Positions 54,884-64,000 of a DNA stretch of 64,000 bases are shown here, one piece after another. This stretch comes from Umbelopsis ramanniana AG (taxonomy: Eukaryota > Mucoromycota > Umbelopsidomycetes > Umbelopsidales > Umbelopsidaceae), in the NCBI RefSeq assembly GCF_025399195.1, contig NW_026252105.1:186001-250000 (forward strand). The letters are read 5' to 3'. Position numbers and translations under genes: made by a program. The notes beneath the pieces are model-generated. The model ran no database searches. It was not told where the DNA came from and was given only the letters and a program-made list of their open reading frames with translations. How positions within the stretch are numbered: position 1 is the first letter of the stretch; the number at the start of each line of letters is the position of its first letter.

Positions 54884-57800
54884 ATGATATCATATGAGTC
54901 TGCTTTATTTCCACCGTGTAATAACTTGCCATCAACAACAGAGAATGCCCATCAATACAACCACCTGAATCCTCCTCATTTTGTCTTCAATATGAAATCA
55001 TTCGACGCTCCATCGCCTATACCCACGCCGACGCCTTTGTCGCCAACCTCGATAACCCCACCTGTCGCTAGAGAATCTTTAGACAAGTTACTGCCCTGGA
55101 TTTACGAGACATCTTGGCAGAAGCAGATACCGCATTTCTCTCTGTTATATGTTACTACATCAGATGCCACAACGTCATTGCCCGTAAGTTGCCCAACCCC
55201 AGTGAAAACAACCCTCGCCAACCGCTTAACCTAACTATTTCGTCTTCAGGAGGACCCTGTCCAAGATCTTCTAGACGCTAGGATTGAGTTCCAACACCTC
55301 CATATCCAAGAACCACATACCACTCATAGATTGACTGCTCTTTTATCAAAATATCATGAATGTGTTAAAGAGACGATGGAGTTGCAAATGACCATCAAAA
55401 AATTACAGTCCCAAGCACAAGATCGCGCCAAACGGCTGTGGGTTGTGGAGAACAAATCGAAAGTCCTTCAAGCAAAATGTGGGGATGGTGTCGAGATCAC
55501 ACATACTTTTCATTATAATGAGGGTCATTTCCAAGCCGTTGAAGGCGCAAAGTTATCTAAACTTCTCTTCAAGCTCCGGTCAGAGGCCGACACATTGCTC
55601 TATCGAAAATTATACGAAAGCAAAATGGCTAGAATACAGATTCAGGAATACCTTGATCGATTTTGCTGGGAATCTCAAGGTCTTCGAGGCGTCAATGGTG
55701 GTGAGCGCCCGACATTATCAGACGACGCTTTAGAGCTCTTCAATTTCCAAGAGTTGTTCGACATACTATTTCATTATGAACGGTTCTTTGCACACTTACA
55801 GTACGCCGAGTCCAACATTGGTGAAAATTATATTGCTACCAGTCACGCAGTATCCACCGCCCTAATTACAATCTTGGATGACATTCGTGGATGGATCATC
55901 CAGTTACTTGTGCCGTATACATCATGTTGCAACTTTAGAGATAGACGATTTCTATTTCACCATCTTATTAGCTGTCCTGGCATAGAAAAATGGGGAAAGA
56001 ACTTGACAAATTATTTGTTGGTGTCGGAACAATCACAGCAAGTGGAGATTGAAATTACTGCCATGGTTCAGATCTTGGCCATTGCCTCCAACCTCAATGG
56101 AGTACCAAAAAATGTGCTGGAGCATTCAGAATTGTCAAGCATTAATAAGACTTTGTTGACTGAGGAAGATCTTTCGGCTATCTTGGATCAACTCTCCATT
56201 CCTGAGCGTCTCAATGCAGCAGTTACCGGCGCATTGTCCAAGGTGAAAGCATCGCAACTTGGTGACGATTCATCAGACGTCCTCTTATATCCACTGTCAC
56301 TGGCAAATGATTATTTCCAATGCCTCTCCCAGCTGCTTTTGCAGTTTTCGAAAACCAGCCATACCGTTATAGTAAAGCGGCTGGCGCAAATGATATGTCA
56401 ATTGTTGCAAAATGTTGGTCGGCTGGCTAAGGGTCACAGCGACCTCAATATCACTTCGGAAATTGAAGGCAAAATGCAACAATGTGTGGATAAACTTGCT
56501 ACAGACGTGTTTCATTGTTACCTCGAATTGCCACGAAAAGGTGTACAGCATTTCCTAGCGTCCATTCCTGTTCAATTCGTATCAGTCGATGGTTTATGGG
56601 GCATCATCAATGACATTTTCCAAGTGACACCAAACTCCAATGTAAAATACCCAGCAAAGGCTTACTCCATTGATCGCTTTTGCAAGTTCTTGTTGGACAA
56701 CAATGATGAAGGCATTTTTTATTTGCAGTGCTTGTCGAATATTTCCTTGGTGATTGACTCACAACGTACGGTTTCTCAAGATCAAACCGATTTCACTACC
56801 GCGCAAAATGTCATCCTGGCCATTGCGTATGTCTTTTTTCACGTTGCCTATTTGAATGAGGAATTAAGAGGGATGTATTACAAAGATGTGAGAGATACAT
56901 ACAAGGTTATGTGCGACCGCCACCCATTGTTGATTTCAAACCTTCTGAACTGGACCGTCAACGACTTTGACAAGATTGGCAACATCGCTCTTTATCTTTT
57001 CCATTCTCTGAGTTTGGCAGATTGGAATGTACGGCAAGACGATCTTGGTGCCTTACAACAGCTAACATGTTCAGGAACTTTATCGGATCTTGGCATCAAT
57101 TTTACAAAGTATATTTTGGAGAACCTCAATTATGGGTACACTACTGAAGTGGAATCGGAACCTCACTCCAGGACCAAACCTTGGGAAAAACGACATCGTC
57201 CTCATTTGTCCTACGCTATCCATAGCGAGATTGCCTTCATGATCCTTGGCATCGCTCAAAGGATCCAACCCACTGCCGAAATGTTCGAAAAAGCTGCACC
57301 TTCCACTGAAGCATTGACTTCCACCATTGCTCCATATATCCCTTCGTCGAGCGGCGTGTTCCTATCGTCGACAGATGCTAATAAGCGCAAGTTTATGGAT
57401 TGGTGCTGGGACATCGTTCTTCGTTTGCAATTGTTTGAATGTCCCGTCAACTCTCGTGCAACAGACTTGGATGATGCTATCACGAATATTGGCATAGGCG
57501 ATCACGCAAAACTTTCCAACGACCTGACAGCAAACCATCTCTGTCTTGTCATCTACATTGCGTTCATGCTGTCGCCTACCAGCCGCCATTTTCTCCGATT
57601 TGATATCAACAGAGGCTGGGAGAAGGTTCAGCTCATGCTGCGAAGTAGTCACGTGGATTCCCTGCTTTACATGTTGGCCAATGTTGTGCCTGGCTTTGTT
57701 TACATGCATGGCGATGACTTTTTCAATCACGGATCAACAGTGTGGCTCCTGGATCAAATACTCCACGCCAAATCGGACCCATGCTTGGCCGAAGCAGGAA

Positions 57801-60800
57801 AGTTATACCTAGTCAACAAGGATGGTCCGTTGGATTTAATCAAGCCAGAGAACGGCCTGGAAATTGTCATCGGATCCCAGGCTTGGATGGCAAAAGAGAT
57901 CGACAAAGCATTCAGCTTGGAGGAGGAAAATGGTGGTTTCTCATACCTGGACCTCCTGTTACATTCTTGGATCAAGATTATATGCGTTCAACCCGATTGG
58001 ATGTGGAAGCCTAATCGAATTGCCTTGGTGGACTACTGTGCAAAGATAGCCTTCACTAACAGGAGATATACACTTGTTCCAAGTATTTTGCAATTGGAAG
58101 CCCAACGGCTCGACGATGTCCGCCAGTCCACTGCTTCACCTGCGTCATCTTCGAAATCCGGTCATGAAGGGTCACGAAATCCTATGAGGTTTATGAAGTC
58201 GGTTTTGGCTGATACAGCTTATCCCAGTCTATTGACGGGGGAATGGTCCATGGTGTCGCTTGCAAGTTCCAGTCTGTTCAAAACTCCAAATGTTGAAAAC
58301 CATTCATTTTATTTTGCCTTCCAAATGCTGGTGTTGGAAACCATAGCGGATGCTGACTTTCGAATGCAAATTGGTCTGCAGCTACAAAAGGATGGTAGCA
58401 AAGACGATGCTGACATAAGTGCTGTTGTTAAGCATGCTAACATCAATCTTCGCAAACCTGTCGACTTCATTTCAATTTATCGATGGGCTCAGCATATTTT
58501 GGTTGTACCTGCAGATCATAACTTGCTTCCTCTGTTCCTACAAATGTTTTTCTCTCTCTACTTTAGCAGATTGACCAATGAGGAGCAAAAGACCGAGTTC
58601 ATTTATGGGCATCTCTTCTTTTCCAAAAAAGATAGTTTGTTGGATGGTCTCAAGAAACGGCTAGTGCAATTGAAGGAGTTCCATATCAACTCTTCCAACG
58701 CTGCAAAAGACAAGAGTTTCAACGAGAAAAACAGTCGTGGTCAGCAACAGGATCTGAAGCAATTATATCATGCCATGTTGGTATGGCTAGGCGATGCGCG
58801 TTTGCAAAAGGATATGCAAGATATTTCTGAGCTCCCCAGCGCTTACCAACCCGCACGACTACTTCAATGTCGTAAACTTGGTGGAAGTTTGAGCAGCGAA
58901 TCGGCCAAGGACTTGGATTTGTACGATGGAACTAACTTGTGGATGGATCTGGTGAATACAACACAAATGATGAAGGAGTTTGACCAATTCCAGTGGGTAT
59001 CTAAGGTGGTGCCTTATCAAGCTCCTGAATCAACGTCTCGTCCAAACAGTAGCTTGGCAATTCGTTCCCACACGCTTGCTCCTAACACACAATTGGTCAC
59101 GGCAAAGCTACCAGACTTTAAATTACGCAAACCAGCCACGTCATTATCTCTTGATGAGATCCTTCAAATGACTCCTCAGGACCTGTTCGGTAATACTGTG
59201 CGAAGTTTCCACCATCAGGCTCGCCAGTTCAACCAGCTTACAACAGAACATCAAGCCTTGGATTCAGGCTACTTGAAACAATTAGAGAGATTGTACTATA
59301 ACAAGACAACTAATTCTACCATCCAGATCCCCTGTAAGAGAGTTCCGCAAGGAATCTGTCAGAAACCAGCGAGATTTCACCTCGAACAACTCGAACTCAA
59401 GGTGGAAGAAAATACCGAAAAACAGTTGTCTGAAAATAGAGCTGCAGTATCCAAGCTAGCGTATGACAAAATTGATTCAAGGATTTGTGTCCAAAGCTTT
59501 CAAGCGCTGGCTGTGATGGAGGATATGACAAGACGGTATGACAATACGTTGTCACCTTTGCAGTCCAAAAAGGCATGCGAATCAGTGTATTTTGTATTTG
59601 AAGCATTGCGCGATAATGCCAGTGAATTTCCACCGGGAAAACTTCTTAGTCGACAGATAGCACAGATGGCATCAGAATCTTTCACTATGCACCCGGACCA
59701 GCTGGATCCTCTTCTACGCATGATGGGTACTGACGACCGCAATATTAACTTGCTGTTCCCAGCGTTTGAACCTCAAAGTGATCCTGCACGATTTGTTGAT
59801 ATCTATGAAAAAATTTGCCTCAGTGACAAGTATTCAGCATCATCGCAACTCAAGCTTTCCACCAAGTTTGATGTGCTAGCATGGTTCTCTACTCCTCAAG
59901 GTAGTAACAAAGAGCAACGAATTAAGTGGTACGAAGCAGCATTCAAGGCGATTCAGAAAATCGGCAGAACCACCAATGAAAAGCCACTAGAGAGATCTCT
60001 GAGTTATAGGCATTCGTCACTGGCCATGAAGCTATTGAGTGCTGCTCACCAGAAAATCAGCGACGATATGGAATACATTCAAGTACTCATGCTGATAGTG
60101 GACATCTATGTCAATAAGCCAATGAACACATATCACCTTCGCGCATATATGGATTTCCTTGGTGTTCCGTTGGACGTCATACGAAGGGCTATCACATCTG
60201 GACAGCATCAACATCAGTCTCAAAGATTGAAAGCCCTGACTCAGCACCAGCTCTATACGTTGTTGGACAAAATTATTCAGGTCTGGAAATCAGCTGGCGC
60301 TAATGCTCTGGAATATATATACAACAGCTGTGGATCCATGTACGAACTGGTATTTGCTTGTCTTTGCGACGATCGCATTATGTCAGAGCCTCTCGGAAAT
60401 GGCGATGCCTTGCAACTCATATTCAACGTTCATGAACCTTTGTTGACGTCCAAGAATTCAAACCGTCCCAAGGAATTTGACCAGATCTCCGAAGGGTTTG
60501 CTACTCTGTTAATGACTCTCATTGCGACACATCGATCGAATGATGTTACTAAAGCTATACTTGAACAAGTGCTCATATTTTACCATACCATTTTGCCATC
60601 TGTACGCCAAGACTGGGTCAAAATTTTGAACAAAGATCTATTTCAACTACCCTGGAAGCAACTCAAACCAAAAGCTGCTTCGCTTGATCTCATACTTCAT
60701 ACCATTGCACAATTACTCCAAGAAGATCAGCAGTTACAACAGCAACCAATCTATACCATCTATTTCGAATACATCACATCTATATTGGTGGAATGGATTG

Positions 60801-62272
60801 ATCATTTCCATTCCGAAACAAATCCAAATATCTTACACCTGTATATTAGACTGGCATTTTACATTGTACAATATACCGACGACATCGACCTTGACACCCA
60901 TGCTACCCTTGCCAACTTCACTAATGCAATGGAAACCTGTATTCCTACAGCAAAGGTGAATCCTGCGTTAATGCACGAAGTCTGTTCTTCGCTACGTAAG
61001 ACATGGCCATCCCCTCTAGACGCATTCCAACCCACACTAGAAGTTTTAAAGGAAAATAACAGCAATCCCCTACTTGTATGCTTGATATGGCTCAGAATGC
61101 TGGCTGGCATTAATAACAGCAATAATCAAGGTGAACCGTCCATGGTCCAAGACTATGCAGCCTATACCATATCACTAGCTCTCACCTATGTGGAAATGCC
61201 AGGCACCAACTTTTCCAGCACTGGATTTCCCGAAATTATCGTAAACACGCTTCTGGTTGTCGATAATAGCTTTTATCAACCAAATCGAAAAATGGAACAT
61301 TCTGACCTGACGTCTAACGTTCGCAAGTTGCTTGGTGACATTGTATCTTTGCCGAATAGATGTCCCGACGCCTCGGCTATAGGCAACGATATCTGGAAAT
61401 CCATTCTTGGCAATATGCAGTTGTTTCGTAACATCTTCACTGAACTATTTTACGTCGGCTGTCGGCTCATATGTCACGTTAAGCCCATGGTTGTCTTACT
61501 TGAAGCCTGCATAGAGCATGAACTAAATGCTTCTACCAGTCCTGTTGACGATACCTGGCGACAGTTTGGACAATCTTTAGAACTACCCCTATCGGATACA
61601 GACGGGTTTCTGCACCAATGTTTGGAAAACTGCTGCATCATGACGCTCCACGTAAGATGTGTTTCAGAACTCTTGGAGTGTCACGACTATGCAAATGAGT
61701 GCAAGGTTGCCGAAGAACTGGCGGCCTTTTTATCCATTACTGTCATTCCGCCAGATAGCATTCGACAGTCCACCAAATTGCTCTTACTTCTACACAAGTT
61801 CTCCAGTATATTTTCTCGCGCGGAAGGCGACTTCAGCTTGGAAAAATGCCAACTTCTTCCTGCATTGGTTTCCATCCATCGAACTCTATTTCAATGGGCA
61901 GAAGGAAAGGACTCCCATCGCATAGCTCACATAGGTCTTCTAGGTAATTTAGGAGAGATGTGGACAAGTGGGCAGGTGCCGGCTATCAGCGTGGAATGGA
62001 AACTGTATTCTCGGTTGGTATGTGGGTTTATCGGAAGACATCTTGCCCACATCAACATCTCTCAAATTGGACCTCAGAGCAAAACTATGTCGGTGGATAC
62101 TTGGCAAGAATGGACGTTGGCTACATCTAACATGAAAGAGTATGCTAAATACTCCAGCTTAATTCCGGAATGCATAGAATTCAGTCAACAAGCTCCCATA
62201 TCACAACTGGATCAAGTCGTTGGGAGGATAGCAAAGGTCCTTTTCCAGAACGTCAATGGAGTGGAGCTTTGA
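54884..62272 (+). CDS. EPG5: EPG5 homologue, autophagosome-lysosome tether
   Basis: EPG5 is a Rab7 effector that tethers autophagosomes to late endosomes/lysosomes in animals and is absent from yeast. Two exons: 54884-55183 and a single 7,023-nt exon 55250-62272; 2,440 residues (human about 2,580). Blocks matching human EPG5 in order: a coiled coil then CGDGVEITHTFHYNEGHF; LYLFHSLSLADWNVRQ then YILENLNYG (human LYLFKELPLYLW then VILEGLNWG); IYRWAQHILVVPADHNLLPL (IYRWAHQALVTPSDHPLLPL); HQALDSGYLKQLERLYYN (QQVALDGELLDTMPKQYVN); and LSTKFDVLAWFS (LLTKFDLKQWLS). The protein is helical throughout, with no membrane segment. The N-terminal 90 residues are Pro/Ser-rich. The ATG at 54884 is the first in frame after an in-frame stop at 54803. 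The call is strong. Confidence 0.92.
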
Positions 62273-62549
62273 CACGTGATCTTAATAGCGGGTTATTATA
62301 TTTTGGGTTTGCCATAGAAAGTATTTCCAGTAAAAAAAAAAATGGGACTCACGAGCCCAAAAGTTCGCAGTGTTAGTTACAGTTTCTTGCACTATCTTTA
62401 TTATTTGCTTTACCCCCCAATTCTGCTTGGAAGAGCTGTTTGACTGTTCTGCAAATTGCAACCTCTCTGTCTAGATTGGAATTCCTTTCAACCATTTCTT
62501 TTGACCGATTCATTCACTCTGCCGTTTCTGTCCAATTGGGGATTAGGGA
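62273..62549. other. Intergenic region, EPG5 3' UTR and Abp2 promoter
   Basis: 277 bp, with an A-tract at 62332-62341 and CT-rich stretch before the next ATG. Confidence 0.5.
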
Positions 62550-64000
62550 ATGAATTTGTCAGACATGATGAATCGCTCCGAAGGTAGCGAGCACCGAGAT
62601 GTTCAAGTGCTGCGGTCACCCCATCTACTACCTAGCGACCATCCAATTACTTACCGAAGACCAGGTACCTATAATCCGGCCAGTATTATGACCAGTAATG
62701 CCAGCCACCACTTCCCACCATCCGAAGCTTCTACTTACGCCCTTGGAATGCCACTCGACCAGAGAGAAGGGGTGAGTTGAATTTACTTTGAGAGTGCACG
62801 ACAGTTACTATGAAATCATACATGGAGTCACTCATTCTGTCAACCTGTTGCTTACGTATGACTATGGTTTTGTTTTGCTTTTTGATCAGCAGCCGCCTAA
62901 TACGAACCACAGCCAAACACCCAACATGTCACCCCAAAGATACCCCATGTATGATGATTCAAATAGAAGAGTATCGCATACTTCGCACGACGTATCTAGC
63001 GACTCAGGGTCAATGGACGGTCCACGCAGCTCATGGTCCACCCAGCCCTCACAATTTGTTTTTGTCAAAACGAATGATCACAAACCTATGGATAGGTCAC
63101 CATCGAACCCTGAACAAAGCCACTCACCCCATCAAGCGAATGGAAAGTACATTTTACCCACCAGTTATGCCTCTACATCTGCATCTCCATACAGTCCCGA
63201 GCAGTCTGCCAGTGCCAATTCTTTTCAAACCGTTTTTGAAAAGTTTCCCTCGGTGCCTATCCCTCCAGAAATCCGTCCAGCACCATCAGACCGTGTACCC
63301 GCTAGGGATTTCGCCATAAGAATTGCGCCGAAACGGCCCATAGAGTCTGATCCAGATATCAAACTGGCTAAATTGTCGTCTCGTACTGTCACTGGCGAAA
63401 ATGTTGCCGAGAACAATATTGTCGATGGCTACGTTCAGTTCGTTTTTGCTCACGACCCAATGTATGCCTCGGACGATACAGATAGTATCATTTATCTGAA
63501 GAAGAAGATTCTAGCTACTCCCAAGACACAAGATTTGACATATTCCGCTTGGGATATTTATGCTCTAGTTTTGAAACTGCATGTTCAAGAGGTCAGCTAA
63601 GTTTCTGATTTTTGTACTCCATGACGTGTGTGAGAGTGGACTACTAAGATGTTTAATGCCATTACACAGCTCAAGAATTGGTCACAACTTGTTGGTGAAC
63701 TCGGTCACACAGACATTTCTACTCGACCGCAGTTTGCGCAACGTATTAAGCGATGGATGCAAAAATACAAAATTGATCGATATTTTGATTACCTCCTCGG
63801 CAATCCATACAGCTACGATGCTCCGAGCTCCAAGTTCAGTGGTTGTCTTACTATGGGAACCAACCACAGAAGAAAACTCGTCAATAAATCGGATGCCGAT
63901 GAAGCCGACCTTTTAACGCCAGATGGTGATGCCGACTCTTTGTCCTCTCCCAACAAACGACGCAAACTTAAAGATCGATACGAAAAGCACGAATACGACG
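62550..64000 (+). CDS. Abp2-type ARS-binding protein (3' end outside window)
   Basis: Member of the fungal ARS-binding protein 2 family named for fission yeast Abp2, which binds AT-rich origin DNA. Exons 62550-62771, 62890-63591 and 63670 onward; the frame is open at the window edge. A disordered Ser/Pro/His-rich N-terminus of about 270 residues precedes the conserved domain: VDGYVQFVFAHDP, YSAWDIYALVLKLHVQE, LKNWSQLVGELGHTDIST, FAQRIKRWMQKYKIDRYFDY and LLGNPYSY. Then follow acidic and basic (NKRRKLKDR) stretches. All junctions are in phase. The DNA target and role here are unknown; a part in replication or transcription is family inference. Confidence 0.85.

Overview
The window is nuclear DNA of a filamentous fungus, most likely an early-diverging one (Mucoromycota-like). 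The genes are split by many short spliceosomal introns, mostly 60-90 nt with GT-AG ends. Gene spacing is tight, and the AT-rich intergenic DNA is full of T/CT tracts. Fungal families (Rad16, Pho85-type cyclin, Mtf2-type mitochondrial factor, Abp2) sit beside families better known from animals and missing from budding yeast (EPG5, Integrator subunit 5, a SERTA-like domain, FBXO31-like F-box, aladin, REV7 of human length). The taxonomic call is inference; no rRNA or tRNA was found.

Layout. 1-8646: 3' part of MCM7 (+), a secreted helical protein (+), a YeeE/YedE-type membrane protein (-), REV7 (-) and a TMEM184-type seven-helix protein (+). 8929-19675: eIF3d (-), an Mtf2-like mitochondrial protein (+), RAD16 (+), one or two doubtful small genes, and a SERTA-like protein (+). 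19950-32804: a run of minus-strand genes: SMC3, NUFIP1, OST48/WBP1, an FBXO31-like F-box protein and GAPDH. 32805-37344: about 4.5 kb without a conventional gene, holding promoter-like stretches and two candidate micro-genes. 37345-50415: an unidentified 515-aa protein (-), mitochondrial ribosomal protein mL41 (+), aladin (-), INTS5 (+), a PCL-type cyclin (+) and HAT1 (+). 50756-64000: a multi-KH RNA-binding protein (-), a 2,440-aa EPG5 homologue (+) and the 5' part of an Abp2-family protein (+).

How the genes fit together. There is no operon-like logic. Many genes serve chromosome duplication and repair (MCM7, SMC3, REV7, RAD16, HAT1, probably Abp2). Others serve RNA and protein production (eIF3d, NUFIP1, INTS5, mL41, Mtf2, OST48). 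Several pairs share 150-220 bp divergent promoters (mL41/unknown, aladin/INTS5, KH/EPG5). The SMC3 promoter carries ACGCGT-type elements typical of fungal G1/S genes.

The most noteworthy items are EPG5 and INTS5 in a fungal genome, the SERTA-like protein, a eukaryotic YeeE/YedE protein with a degenerate thiosulfate-path motif, and the gene-poor block upstream of GAPDH. Exon limits were read by eye from splice sites and protein similarity.
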